Positions 33,590 to 46,566 are shown, counted from the first letter of the stretch. The stretch: 64,000 nt of DNA from Neoarius graeffei (GCF_027579695.1 NC_083587.1:49975521-50039520), one strand, 5' to 3'. The notes: generated from the sequence alone by a model not told the origin. Numbers and translations: made by a program.

Positions 33590-33820
33590 AAGTGCACAGC
33601 TAGTGCATAGTCCATAACTGGGTCATAGGAATGCATGGTGGGACCATAATAGTATAGTACGGGGCTAGAGTAGTGCTTTATGGGGTCATAATAGTGCATA
33701 ATGGAGGCATAAGGTACGCATAATTGTGCATTGTGGGGTCATCGGAGTGTCCTCCACCATGTGAGTGCATTATAGTATGTGGTCATAATAGTGCATTATG
33801 GGGTTATAGTTCTGTGCGGT
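33590..33820. repeat. Degenerate short tandem repeat, about 30-bp unit
   Basis: The phrases GTGCATTATGGGGTCATAATA, GTGCATAATGGAGGCATAAG, GTGCATTGTGGGGTCATCGG and GTGCATTATGGGGTTATAG recur in the same order. A minisatellite-like cluster. Confidence 0.6.
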
Positions 33821-33945
33821 AGAGATCTATAGTGTAATAAAACCGTGCCAAATTATATTACGAAGGCTGTGTATTGAATATAATATCAATTACGTTATAT
33901 AGCTTGTGTATTATATGTATTGTTCAAACCTGAAGAAACTCTTAA

Positions 33946-33974
33946 TCTCTCTCTCTCTCTCTCTCTCTCACTCA

Positions 33975-34028
<54 letters not shown>
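33946..34028. repeat. (CT)n-(CA)n compound microsatellite
   Basis: CT run followed by CACT and a long CA run; it gives a false Ser/Leu/His/Thr-rich reading frame. Confidence 0.95.
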
Positions 34029-34029
<1 letters not shown>

Positions 34030-34514
34030 GGCATTTTGGATACCGTAAGTGTGATCTTTCATTTCAGCACTCCTGTACCTTTATTCTTATCAAAAGTGCT
34101 TGCACTTGACACTCTCTAAATCCCCTAGCAGCTGTGGAGAAAAGGATAGAATACTCTTTCCTTAATAAGATCTTCATCTTTAATGAACGTGTTTAATTAG
34201 TTCTCCCTCAGCTGTCTGCTATCACTAATCCTGTGGTGATATCAGTGTAAGGTTTTTTCTTCAGTGAGCTCTTTGTGTAAAGGTCAGAATGGTTATCTTA
34301 TACTAAAATCTAATGCACATTGAGTCTCAAGAAATCAATAAACAATCGAGCCTCTACTTCTACATGAACAAGGTTTCTTTTCAGAAGTGTGTTTTAAGGA
34401 TTGATACTTAAACTTGCTGCAGAATCTTTTTAGACCATCATATAATCATGTTTTCTCATTTATTCACAGGTTTAGGCTTCTGACAGAAATAGTGACCGTC
34501 CGCTAGCGATCTAT

Positions 34515-36556
34515 AATATTTGGTATAATCTTTAGCTAATGATGAATTTTCTCAGGTAACTTTTAGATAGCTACTAACTAAATTCTGAGGTGACTTTTAG
34601 CTAGCTATGAATAATCCCCTGCTGTGAATTTTAGCTAGCTATGAATAATCTTCTGTTGTGACTTTTAACTAGTTATCATTTAATGTCTGTGGTGATTTTA
34701 GCTAGCTATCAGTATTCTTTTTTTGGTGACTTTAAGATAATTATCAATAATCTTGAGGTAACTTTTAGCTAGTAATCTATCGTTTGTGGTGGTAATTTTT
34801 AGCTAGATAAAACTTCTGAGGTAGCTTTACTCTTCTGCAATAAAGTTTAGCTAGTTGTCAATAATCATTTGAGGTAAAATTTTAAATGGCTATCAATAAT
34901 TTTGTGGTAACTTTTTATGTAACTATCAATGTCTCCTGTGACCACTTTAACTGGCTTTTTTAATATTCTGTGGTAACTTTTAGCTATTATTAAACTTCTG
35001 TGGTAACGTTTAGCTAACTATCAGTAATCTCCTGTGGTAACTTTAACTGGCCTTTTTCTTTAATATTCTGTGGTAACTTTTACTTCGCTTCAGTAATTTT
35101 TGTGGTAACCAAGTAAATGTTACTTCAGAAGTAAATGTTAATTCCGAAGGAACATTTAGCTAGCCACCAGTAATTTTCTGTGGTAACTTTAGCTAACTAT
35201 TCATCAAACATTGATGGTAACTTTTAGCAAGCGATTATCGAACTTGTGTGGTAAATTTAACTGGCCTTATCTTTAATATTCTGTGACAACTTTTAGCTAT
35301 CATTAAACTTCTCTAGTAACATTTAGCCAGCTATCATCAAATGTCTATGGTAACTTTTAACTAGCTATCATCAAACTTATCTGTTAACTTTTAATTAACT
35401 ATCATTAAATTTCTGTGGTAATGTTTAGCAATCTCCTGTGGTAACTTAAACTGGCCTTTTCTTTAATATTCTGTTGTAACTTATACTTAGCTTCAGTAAT
35501 TTTTGTGGTAACCAAGTAAATCTCACTACAGAAGTGAATGTTAATTCTGACGGAACATTTAGCTAGCCACCAGTAATTTTCTGTGGTAACTTTAGCTAAC
35601 TATTCATCAAACATCGATGGTAACTTTTAGCTAGCAGTTATCAAATTTGTGTGGTAACTTTAGTTGGCCTTATCTTTAATATTCTGTGGCAACTTTTAGC
35701 TATCATTAAACTTCTCTGGTAACGTTTAGCCAGCTATCATCAAATGTCTATGGTAGTTTTTAACTAACTATCTATGGTAGCTTTTAGCTAGTTATTAATA
35801 ATCTCCTGTGGTAACTTTAACTGGCCTTTTTCTTTAATATTCTGTGGTAACTTTGACCTAGCTTCATTAGTTTTCTGTGGTAACCAAGTAAATGTTACTT
35901 CAGAAATAAATGTTAATTTTGAAGTAACATTTAGCTAGCTATCAGGAATTTTCTGTGGTAACTTTTAGCTAGCTATCAGTAATCATCCTGGGATAGCTTT
36001 AACAAGCTTTTTCTTTAATATTCTGTGGTAACTTTTAGCTAGCTTTTGTTAATTTTCTGTGGAAATCAAGTAAATGTTACTTCAGAAGTAAATGTACTTC
36101 TAAAAAAAAAAAACACTCCACACATTTCGCTAGCTATCAGTAATTTTCTGTGGTAGCTTAAGCCTAGGTCACAACCGGACATACGATTTTTTGGCCGTGC
36201 GATTTTTGGCGTTTCCCAAATCGCTGCTTTTTTTTGTTCGTGGAGAAAGACGCACGTTGGCCGTAAGTTTGTCTTGCAACCTGAAAAAAACGTAAGCGCC
36301 CGTAGAGTTTGTTTTACATGACAAAGAACCTCTGCAGCCGGTCTGCGGCCAGTCTACGGCTCGAAAATCAGCACGTCACACGCGCGCCCTCCGTGCGTTT
36401 CTTGCGTTTTTTGCACGTAGACCGGCCGTAGGAGCACGTACGGCCGGTTGTGACCGAGGCTTTATTTGCTTACTAACCATAATCTTCCATAATCTAAAAT
36501 AAACTTGGATATTCTGTACTGTTTTATTTAGTTATCAGCAAACTTCTGTGGTATGT
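34515..36556. repeat. Tandem array of TGTGGTAACTTTTAGCTAGC units with higher-order period
   Basis: Roughly 1.7 kb of degenerate units, each with (T/C)TGTGGTAACTTTTAGCTAG and CTATCA(G/A)TAAT. The marker TAATATTCTGTGG occurs at 34961, 35061, 35274, 35464, 35677, 35834 and 36015. The spacings 35061-35464 and 35274-35677 are both exactly 403, so a higher-order block of about 400 bp is present. A 301-bp MITE interrupts the array at 36161-36461, and a last degenerate unit follows at about 36525-36556. It lies just upstream of the rims2 short-form promoter. Confidence 0.8.
36161..36461. mobile_element. Harbinger-like MITE, TTA target duplication
   Basis: Ends AGCCTAGGTCACAACCGG and the reverse of CCGGTTGTGACCGAGGCT, flanked by TTA at 36158-36160 and 36462-36464. 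The interior is rich in CGTACGGCC-type inverted repeats. 301 bp, no coding potential. Confidence 0.75.
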
Positions 36557-36949
36557 TCTGTGTAGTAGCTATGTTGTGCGTCATTCTTAATGTATTTTCT
36601 TCTTTAAAGTTGAAATGAAAATGTTCTTGTTATTGAGTCAGACTTCTTCCAAGTAAATATGCTAGGAAATGATGGACTGCTAAGACCATAAAGTGAGAGA
36701 GCCTGTAATTATAGGCAGACAAACAGCCGGCTCTGTTTGTTATCTGAGGAGAAGAAATGTTTACTAAATGGATGGATGTCACACTTTGTATGCGTGTGTG
36801 TCCGTGCTCACCACGTGAACTGGGAGTGTCTGGTGTGTCTGGAGGACAGAAAAGATGCTATGATTGCTAATGGCCATACAGACACACATACACAGACGTA
36901 CACTGATGCTGTATCTCTGGGTAGAGCTCATTAGGTCTTAGGTGCTCAT

Positions 36950-37311
36950 CCTCAGCGCATCCGCCGATTGGCTAAGAGAGGAGGAAAGGAAGCTCGACTC
37001 ACCCTCCCTCCTTTCCGTGTATGAGAGAGAGAGAGAAAGTGATAGAGTCGGAGTGTGTGCACTCTAGAAAAGAGAGGAGCTGAGACAAGCAGACAGCCTC
37101 TTTCAATTCAGAGCACCAGTGCTGCATACTCCAGGGATCTCAATCACACACACACACGCACCCAAAACACACACAGTGCAGTCTGCTACTACTAGGTATT
37201 TTGTTATGGTCTACGGGCTTCTCTGTTTGTAAGGAGCAGCTAGTCAATCTCAATTTTGAACATTCAAGCTTCTTCATTTGAGCTTTTGCGCAAAAGTGAT
37301 CCGAGGGCAAC
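36950..37311 (+). promoter_or_regulatory. rims2: Probable internal (gamma) promoter and 5' UTR of rims2
   Basis: This sequence lies just upstream of the short-form start codon. It has an ATTGG (inverted CCAAT box) at 36967-36971, purine-rich GAGA runs near 37023-37045, and a CA tract near 37144-37160. There is no clear TATA box. Because the first exon is specific to the gamma form, a promoter should lie here, but the transcription start is not visible. This is an inference from gene structure. Confidence 0.4.
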
Positions 37312-40300
37312 ATGGGAAGGCAGAGCCACGATGCAACCAGCACCACGACGAGCACCGGATCATGCTCCAGCTCCGGGAATGGGCGCATGCAGCGCTCGCA
37401 GAGCCGCATGAGCCTGTCTGCCTCGTTCGAGGCACTGGCTGTCTACTTTCCTTGCATGAACTCGTTTGACGAGGAGGAAGGAGGTGAGAGACATCCTGGT
37501 TCTTGGAGTCTGGTGAGATGGAGAGATAGCAGAAGAGGAAGAGAGGGATGTGCGCTTTGATTTGAAATTTTCTTAGTAATATTACAATATGTGCATCTGA
37601 TGTTTATTACAGTGTCATTTCTATCAATAGACACCAGAATCTTTTTCTAATCTAATCCAATGGCGAACATATTTTGTTGTGGTGATTCATGCATATCTTA
37701 TTCTATTCCTATGTAATAAATCTAGCATAAAAACATGATGCTTCAGCCAAGGTTGCGAGCACGCATCCTGACCTTGACGTTTCAGTCTAGCTCTTTCGCT
37801 CTCTCAGCTTCTTGGTATTCATAATATATTAAAATTGGCGAAAAACCTTATGGAAGTAAATCTTAATATGTGTAACCTTGTCGAAACAGGAAGCTGCTCT
37901 AGCTTGAATGCTGGAGAGATACTTCTTCAAATCTAATCTGTAATCTTCAGCATCTTTGATCACAAACATACCAGACGATTGTCTGTGAAGGGAGCTTTCA
38001 TTAAGCTCAGTTTGATTTAATAATGAATGCAGGATTAATGAGCGAGAGGATTTTCTTCCTGGAGATGGCATTTGGAAATGGGTTTATCTTCTCACAGGTA
38101 ATTATTACCCTGTTAATGAGGGCATGTGCGCTATGGCTGCTGATTAGTGAGGTGGTCTCTGTTGGCACAGTGTGTGTTCAGAGTCATTCTGAATGTTCAG
38201 AATCAGAGGTAGAGGAGGAGGACGCTGAATCAGAAATGTGTATGTAGTGTGTATAGGTCTGAAAAAAAAATTCACTGTCAGGAAAAACAGTATGAAACTG
38301 AATCTTTCCTCATCCCTAGAGTGGTTCCCTTGTCTTTTCTACTTTTAATATGTCTCAAGAGGGTAACAATGTTTGGTGCAAATAAAGTCATACGAAAAAG
38401 CACAAATGCGAACCTTTGTAATCATCCCTGGGGCATTTGTAATTAAAAATATGCAGTATCTCGGTCCTCAGTGACATGAGAAGAAAGTGGCTACAATAAT
38501 AATAATAATAATAATTGAAAAAAAAACGTGCAGGGGTTGTACAAAGGGTTATACACTACTCTTGGTTCTGTTTGTTTCTAGAAATATCTAGCTAGCTAGT
38601 TAACAGTAACAGATATAATGTAAACATATAACATTTGAATTAAACAGCTATGTTTGTCATGCGCCATCAAAACAATTATATATTTTGATCATTCATTGCG
38701 TCGTCACATTGCCTTTCAGGATCAGATTACATCTGATGAATCTGAAGGATCCTGTCTACCCTCTTAACTTAATCTTCGAGGTAATAGTGGCGGTTCTAGC
38801 TTGTACCGCCCTGGGCAACTGCCCATGTTGCCTATACTTAAATCCGCCATTGCTCGGTAATCATCATCATCAACAACAACAGCAGCAGATGAATGAGTGC
38901 TTGAGGTTTTGGATATAGTCAGGATTTTCATTTTCCTGTTTGCCAAAGTAATGCATTCCCTTATTATTATAATATTACATTACATCAATATACAATATCA
39001 ATATTATTATAATTTGACATATTGAATTTAATAATGTATCTCGATTTTTAGTCATATTAGAAGAAGGTGGCTTTGATGACTGGAGGAACTATATTACAGA
39101 AAATATTAATTAGTAATATTGAAAATTACAAAGTGCAAGTGTAACTAGAAAAAGATTACATGAAGTCATTTGCATTACTTGTACTTTGAGAAACAAAAAT
39201 GTTCAGTACTTTTACTTTGCCGGTGAATATATTTCATACTAACTACTTTGTAGAATGAACACTATTCTTTTATTAGTGTTATTCTTTTATTTGAATCATA
39301 TTTGCACAATTGCACCAATATATTATGCTTTACAAACTGTGACATACAATTTAACCAATACTTAATCTTTTTTTGTATTTAAGTTTTAGCTAAGTGTCTT
39401 ATTTAAAGTGCGTGATGTAGCACCAAATGGCTCACAGCTTCATTAGATTTGTTGGTCGATGTGTGTAATAAAATTAACCAACTGTTACTTAACAAGAAGT
39501 GGTTTTACCTTAGGATCAGCTGATGACCAGCTGATGTCTTTTTAGCTATAAGCAAGGATTGGTTTGATCATGTTGTTAAGATATCATTGGTCACGTGACC
39601 ACACGGTCCCTACAGTCAGTTAGAAATGATTCATTAACAAGTTGGAATACTGGAGATAAGATTTAACATAAAACCTGACTGCGTGCAAGAGCTCACGCAG
39701 CAAAACCTTCTGCCATGTTTTCATCTCTTCATTGCTGCTGTAAGTCATGGACTGGTGCCAGCTGTGGTCTGGCTTTGACCTGGCAGCGTGGTGTTATGGT
39801 GGTAGAGGTAGCAGGGATGGGGTTTAACGACATCTAACAGGCACAGGGCTATGTGTGAGTCTTCAGTGCTTGTCACATGCAGAGATGAGCAGGCATCATG
39901 TCTGAGATAGAACGAGTCAGCTGTCACTTTGGATCATCTGAGGAGGAATTCAATAGTGTGCGTCCGTGTAATGTGGAAAGAAATGTCTTGAAACAAAGGC
40001 CTGTGAAATTGCAATAAACTACATCTCAATTTCGCCTCAATTACAAGATTTACTATATTACACTGCAGATGAAGCCTTTATTTGGTCACATGTACACTCA
40101 AGCACAGTGAAATTCCTCCTCTGCATTTAACCCATCTGAAGCAATGAACACATGCATGCACACTCAAGTGAGCAATGAGCACACACACATACCCAGAGCA
40201 GTGGGCAGCTATGCTACAGCGCCCAGGTGCCTTGCTCAAGGGCACTTCAGCCATGATACAGATGGAGGGAAAAGTGATGTTCATTCACTCAACTCCCCTC

Positions 40301-43300
40301 ACGTTTTTCCTGCCGGTCCCAGGAATCAAACCAGCAACCCTTTGGGCCCAAGGCTACTTCACTAAACTTCAGACCATGGCTGCCCCCAACCGAATATCTG
40401 TAGTGGCACCTGTCGTTTGTCCGTTTGTATAATTTGCACTTTGTTGTATAAGCAAAGTGGGCTTAAAGGAGAACTGAAGGCAATTTTTTTATCATCAAAA
40501 TTCTATTTATCTCATTTTATTAAATAAGAATGCATTTTTGATAGCTATTTTGTCACTGCTATAGCAAGTTATGAGTGTTTGAAATATTGAGACCTGTGCG
40601 AGACATCGTAGGACGGAAGTAAAACGTACAGCGGAAATCAAAGTGACCGACATCTGCCAACGTTGTCAAAAGACGCGCGCACCCTCTTCTGAATGCTGAT
40701 GTAATCAAGCTGGAAGTTTTGTTTGTTTTGATAGCAATCAGGAAAGTTTGAAAAAAGTAGGCAGTAATCGTCATTTAAACTTGTTTTTGTGCAATATTTC
40801 GTTTGGAAAACCGTTTTCAAAATGGCGGCACTGACACCTGGCTGACACTTCACGTTTCGAAGTCTCGCACAAGTCTCGTGAAGATCGCGCGGATAAGCGA
40901 CGCCTGCCGTGGACCAAACGGACTAAATTCAACACGGCTAAAAACCGAATAGGCCGATAAGTATAATATTTAATTGCAATTAGTTGCCAATACAAGTCAC
41001 GATATAAGGTTACTAAAACCGAAAACGTAATTGAATAGCATGTTAATTAAGAAATAAAGCAAGTTTCAAAATGACTTCAGTTCCCTTTTAAATAAATTTG
41101 CCCCAGTGGTTGGTAAATCTAGTGGCATTTCAGACTTTTGAATCTACATTCTGGGCTAGAAAGAAATAAGCCCCATCGTCTACTTCATACCATTCTGTGT
41201 ATTTTTACTTATGACCAGTGTTGCTGTTCTTGATTCCAGAAAAGTGAAAATAAAGAAAAAAAAGAGAAGACAGAAAATCTAAATAGCAAATAGGACAACA
41301 TGGGTCCAAAAGTCAGATTGTTTTATGTATTTATCCTTGAAAGTCTTCTTACTGGTTACTGAATAATTGATATGCTTTAAGGTGAAAAAGTGAATGATAT
41401 ATAAAGTGGGGTTATAAACAACCCAGGTGCAAAAATATCAGCCATTTTTATTTTATTTTACATTTCTGTGCAATTATAGAACTTCTGCTCCGAATTAAAG
41501 GCTAATAACTGAAGTTTTCTGTTCTTTGTGTCTCCGTATAGAAGCAGGAGGAAAGAAACTGCGCAGCACCGTCCAGAGGAGCACCGAGACAGGCCTGGCG
41601 GTGGAGATGAGGAATAGAATGACACGGCAGGCCAGCCGTGAGTCCACTGACGGCAGCATGAACAGCTTCAGCTCTGAGGGGAAGTGAGTAACACGCTTGT
41701 GTAGCGTAAACACACTGTCAGGTAGCTGTTTATGTTCTTGCTCTTTGCGTCAGTGGCTTAATAGTAAAAGTTGTTTCTCTTGTAGCCTGATCTTTCCTGG
41801 AGTGCGACTCTCAGCAGACAGCCAGTTCAGCGACTTCCTGGATGGACTAGGCCCTGCTCAGTTAGTAGGCCGACAGACTTTGGCTACACCTCCCATGGGT
41901 GAGTGTTAAAAATAAACCAGGCTGCTTGACTAAGCTGAGACCTTTGCTTCAATTTGTATACAAATGCTTAGCGTTCCAAGAGGTACAGTATGTTAATGGA
42001 ATGACGGTTACTAATACTGGATTTCTTCTTTCCGTGTCCAGGCGACATTCAGATTGGAATGGTGGAGAAGAAAGGAGCTCTAGAGGTGGAGATCATTCGG
42101 GCCCGAGGCCTTGTGGGTAAACCAGGATCGAAGGCACTGCCAGGTAAGATTGGATTATAAATCTGCCACATAAGGCCATATTGTTCAAATAAGCCATTAA
42201 TCTAACCTGAAGGCAATCCCTCTGTGTGTGTGTATGTGTGTGCAGCTCCTTACGTGAAGGTGTACCTGCTGGAGAACGGAGCATGCATAGCCAAAAAGAA
42301 AACAAAAGTAGCACGCAAAACCTTGGACCCTCTTTATCAGCAGCAGCTGTCCTTCGAAGAGAGTCCAGGGGGGAAAGTCTTACAAGTGAGCAATGTTTTT
42401 TCCTACCTCATATATATATATGAAACAATTATTCCATGAAATCCAGTCGTACATGAGCTGATGATGAGATTGAGTGGAATAGCTGTTTTATTCTATCCAC
42501 ATTCACTGGATTTTGAGAAACGGAGCTTTTTTTTTCTTTTTTTTGCAAATTTGATAAATAAAAACTTTATACAAAACGTCTGAAAAAAAATCATTTCCAC
42601 TTACACTACCGTTCAAAAGTTTGGGGTCACTTTGAAATGTCCTTATTTTTGAAAGAAAAGCACTGTTCTTTTCAATGAAGATCACTTTAAACTAATCAGA
42701 AATGCACTCTATACATTGCTAATGTGGTAAATGACTATTCTAGCTGCAAATGTGTGGTTTTTGGTGCAATATCTCCATAGGTGTATAGAGGCCCATTTCC
42801 AGCAACTCTCACTCCAGTGTTCTAATGGTACAATGTGTTTGCTCATTGCTTCAGAAGGCTAATGGATGATTAGAAAACCCTTGTACAATCATGTTAGCAC
42901 AGCTGAAAACAGTTTAGCGCTTTAGAGAAGCTATAAAACTGACCTTCCTTTGAGCAGATTGAGTTTCTGGAGCATCACATTTGTGGGGTCGATTAAATGC
43001 TCAAAATGGCCAGAAAAATGTCTCGACTATATTTTCTATTCATTTTACAACTTATGGTGGGAAATAAAAGGGTGACTTTTCATGGAAAACACAAAATTGT
43101 CTGGGTGACCCCAAACTTTTGAACGGTAGTGTAGGTGGACTACTTAAAAACCTCTTGATGGCTGCACAAATTGACTTTAGTTCTGTTTTTGTTACAGAAA
43201 GTGCCGTCTTGCTGTCGTGCTGACATATAGAATAGTTTTAGACATTTATTTTTTTCAATTCTTCCTTGGACCTTTCAGTGATGTAATTTTCAAACTTCTT

Positions 43301-43910
43301 TAAGCTTTTGAACCAGTCTAAAAAAAAATTCAACAAATTTTAATGCTTAAAAATGAAGAATATAAACAAACCAATGAAATGACAGGAGCAATTTGTGAAA
43401 AATGCGATAATAATAATTCTTGAAAAATAAAAAAAAAAGATCTGTTCTTACCATCAAATACTTGTCTTCCATATTTTGTTGCTTCTTTGGGGGTTTTGTT
43501 TTCGGTTGGTTCAACAGAACACGTCGCCATTTTTTTTTTCTCTACTCACGGTATATGAGCTGATAGCCTGGTAGTAGAGTAGCCAATCAGAGCATGCGAT
43601 TGCTCATATTCAGTGAACGCGGATAGAATAAATGTAAATATCACTGAAAATGAAGGCTCCAGATGCATAACATTATTTCTCTCTTGTCCATCAGGTCATC
43701 GTGTGGGGAGATTACGGCCGAATGGACCACAAATCATTTATGGGTGCCGTTCAGATACTTTTAGACGAGCTGGACTTGTCCAACATGGTGATTGGCTGGT
43801 TCAAGCTCTTCCCCCCGTCCTCACTGGTGGACCCGACGCTCGCTCCTCTGACTCGAAGAGCATCGCAGACGTCTCTGGACAGCAGCTCTGCGCCGTTCAG
43901 CCGCTCGTAG
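37312..43910 (+). CDS. rims2: RIM2 gamma-type protein (regulating synaptic membrane exocytosis 2), 6 coding exons
   Basis: RIM proteins are presynaptic active-zone scaffolds; gamma forms keep only the C-terminal C2B domain and act in vesicle release and neurite growth (family knowledge). Coding exons, all with GT/AG borders: 37312-37483, 41542-41683, 41786-41898, 42042-42143, 42246-42385, 43695-43910. They total 885 nt, 294 residues plus TAG, with phases matching at every junction. Residues 28-52 are the gamma-specific head (RSQSRMSLSASFEALAVYF, then PCMNSF). Residues 62-140 are the linker (STETGLAVEM, SQFSDFLDGLGPAQ). About 142-262 is the C2B domain (APYVKVYLLENGACIAKKK, VIVWGDYGRMDHKSFMG), followed by the LTRRAS tail and a C-terminal SRS. 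EIIRARGLV and LSNMVIGWFKLFPPSSLVDP look more like RIM2 than RIM1, RIM3 or RIM4. The start ATG has a good context (A at -3, G at +4). Introns 1 and 5 hold transposons. The a or b fish paralogue is unresolved. No alpha/beta upstream exons were recognised in the window. Confidence 0.9.
40075..40365 (-). repeat. SINE-like repeat (family 2 body), in rims2 intron 1
   Basis: In reverse complement it reads TTGAGCAAGGCACCTGGGCG, CACTGCTCTGGGTATGTGTG, CAGATGGGTTAAATGCAGAG and CACTGTGCTTGAGTGTACAT, the same body as 51880-52030. Confidence 0.65.
40467..41087. mobile_element. MITE with TTAA flanks in rims2 intron 1
   Basis: Ends AGGAGAACTGAAGGCAA and the reverse of TGACTTCAGTTCCCTTT, flanked by TTAA at 40463-40466 and 41088-41091, as in piggyBac/Kolobok-type insertions. 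No transposase. It contains CpG-rich promoter-like sequence near 40845-40925. Confidence 0.6.
42421..43631 (-). repeat. Mini-exon repeat family, copy E, inside rims2 intron 5
   Basis: Copy of the same family lying in rims2 intron 5, split by a Tc1-type MITE (42604-43131). Its minus-strand mini-exon runs 43530 to 43452: MATCSVEPTENKTPKEATKY, then GRQVFD, 26 codons plus one base. It is shorter than copy C by exactly 11 codons, so the reading phase at the GTAAGA donor is kept. Confidence 0.65.
42604..43131. mobile_element. Tc1-type MITE (ACTACCGTTCAAAAGTTTGG family)
   Basis: Perfect-looking terminal inverted repeats CACTACCGTTCAAAAGTTTG and the reverse of CAAACTTTTGAACGGTAGTG, with TA duplications at 42602-42603 and 43132-43133. 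It is 528 bp with no transposase, inserted in mini-exon repeat copy E inside rims2 intron 5. Confidence 0.85.
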
Positions 43911-46220
43911 CACAGCGCTAACGACTAGCGTGGTTGTTGTAGCATCATCCATCATCCCGATGGTGGGAGTTTGAGATTTGAGGCCAGTTGCTGCCCCTCC
44001 CCAGTAACACACACTGCATGCTTGGTGTTGTCTTCTGAGCCTGTTTCTTAGGGGTGAAAACTAAAAGTGGTCCTGTGTTTGCTCGCAAAAAATAAATAAA
44101 TAAATAAAAGATGATAATACTAATAATAGATAAATAAACCTAAAGCCTCGCACATGTTGAGCATGGAGAGTGACCCCTACAATCATGGGGAACAGCCAGA
44201 CAAAGGAAATGGACCTGTTTTTTTGTCCTATTCGAAGCCATGGGGTTCTACACAAGCCCATATTAATGCTCATTTGTTTCTCTTCCATTATCGTTCATTG
44301 TTCATTTGTATGTGAACGGGTGAAGAGTGTTTCTTGGGTCATGCCATTTAAACAGACCCAGAGTTTGTGATATGGAAGTGACTTCGTATTAAAGCGTCTG
44401 CACTCCTCAGATATGCACACGATCGCAAGCGAGACTGTTTATAGATTTTTTTTAAAAAAAATTTAAAAAACAAAACAGAAAAATGCAATACTGAGAAAGT
44501 TATTAACAACAGGAAAGAGAAGGTTCGAGATTCCCTGGATGAACGTTTGGAATGGAATGAGTTTTCTGTTGATATTGTATGAAATTTCAAGGGACTGTTT
44601 TTTTTGTTGTTGTCTTTTTTTCTTTTGCATGGACACAAAATTTAGCTGATCTCAAAGAAACTAATATTTTCTTGAGATTGCAACTTGCAAAAAAAGACAG
44701 AAAAAGAAAAGAACATACACAAATGAAACAGATGAATCAGCCATCTTTTTTGAAAATTTCTATTATTTTTAAAGAGAAATTTAACTAGTGCATGGTTTTC
44801 ATGCTGAGTGAATGCAACAGTGTGATTTAAAGGGGGGAAAACATTAGGAATCCTGTTTTATTATCCTAAAGACCTAAAGTGCTAGGGTCTCTACTGTATT
44901 TTTACGGACATTATGATTAAATAAGGACTTTAGAATTTATTTAGAGGGAGAAAAAAAAGACTCCTCTTCATATGAGGTTGAAAAAATGAAAAATGTAATA
45001 TTGATTTCATTGATTAAGACGGAAGGCTGACAGAGATAATGTGTAAATTGTACACATTTCTTTTTCTCTCTCTTGTCCCAGGGTAACTCTTGCTGCTCTT
45101 GCCCTATTTTTCCCCTCCGACATCGTTCCAACATTTCCACAGGGCTGATCGTACAGTCTTGCGTTTTGTACGGTACTTTATTTGGACTCGATTTGATCTA
45201 ACAAGCATGTTGAAATGGATTTTCTGCAACATGGCTTGGGCACAATGTGCAGTAACACAGCATGTTTTGATAAAGATTTGGAAAGAAAAAAAAAAGTAAC
45301 TTTTTTTTTTTTGGAATTTCTTGTACAGTGCATGTCGACTATCTTACTTTGGTCCCTGATTGAATTTTAAGAACATTTGGCTGGGTTTGAACAAAACATT
45401 CCACGAATTTTGTCCATTTTTTTTTTTTTGAAGAAAAAAAAAACAAGAAGAAGAGGAAGAAAGGAATTTTATATCCTGGAAACAAATATTTCCCCCAGTA
45501 TTCAGGATGAATGATCCTCCCATAGTTGATTTGCAAATGGTTTCCTGCATCTCATGGACAGTTGCAGTATTGCATAGTGCAGTTTTACACACACGACCCT
45601 GGAACTGGGACGACGTGGACGCTCGCATGACATGAAAACTTGCCACATGATAGAAAATAGAAATTTCTAGATTTTCGTCTTCTTGCTTAGTTTTCAGAAA
45701 GTTCCTTTAATATATTTTTGTTATTTTATTTACAAGCCAAGACCAGTTAATTTTTTTATTTTCTATTTTAGTAATTATCGAAACTTTGAGATGACTCTTC
45801 TAGGTATAATGTCAGAATGGAGATATACGGAGACATTATTCCTCTTCCAGGTCAAGCGAAATCTATGTTGGTGTTCATTTAGCATCTTTACTTTTCTCTA
45901 CCAAGCTTTGTATAGTTTCGCTCTGATTTGACAATTTTACTGTATATATTATACCATATGTCATAAGTTATGGAATTTGGATTTTTTTTTTTTTTTTTTT
46001 TTTTAAGTACATAAGCAGGCATCTATAGATAAGATCGCACGGAATTGGGATAATGTCTCACTCGACTATAAAACATGTTATACCCTTTTTGAATGCCTTC
46101 TCTTTTTTTCTGGTACAATGCGTTCATGCCAAGGCTATGTCTTGGTTAAGTATGGTTGAGTACAGAGATTTATGTAAGTTATTTTTCAATTTAAACAATA
46201 AAAAAGGGATATTACACTGA
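43911..46220 (+). other. rims2: rims2 3' untranslated region with polyadenylation signal
   Basis: About 2.3 kb of AT-rich sequence without coding signal follows the rims2 stop codon. It is free of the transposons that fill the surrounding DNA, as expected for a conserved UTR. A run of AATAAA-like motifs lies near 44090-44107, and a well-placed AATAAA at 46197-46202 is the likely main poly(A) signal. Small ORFs here are treated as chance. Confidence 0.55.
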
Positions 46221-46566
46221 ATCTATGTGTTGGAGATCTTTGGTTAGGACAGTTCACTCCATCGTGAGAAGAAATCAAGATGGAATTTTATTTTAGTGAT
46301 ATTTTATTTCATCATTTCATCATTCATCCAAAATAAATGAATAAATAAATAAAAGACTCAGTTCAGTCTTCAAGAATACATTATTCAAAACAGGTTTTTT
46401 TTGAAGATGTTTGCTATTGAGATATTTAAGGAACAAAACACAAAATCATGCACTGATGTGAAGTTAAGAGCCACTCCAGAGTAAACTTGATCCAATAACA
46501 TACCGTGATAATGGTTTTTTTTTCCCCAATAACAGCACTTCCCTAAAGTGTTTTATTCCTCTGATA

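Noticed and set aside
34515..36160. CRISPR-like repeat array
   Set aside because: Units are degenerate, have no unique spacers, and the genome is vertebrate; it is a tandem satellite.
37312..43910. Assignment as rims3 or rims4
   Set aside because: The head resembles RIMS4, but the linker and C2B domain match RIM2 much better, and dcstamp linkage fits RIMS2.
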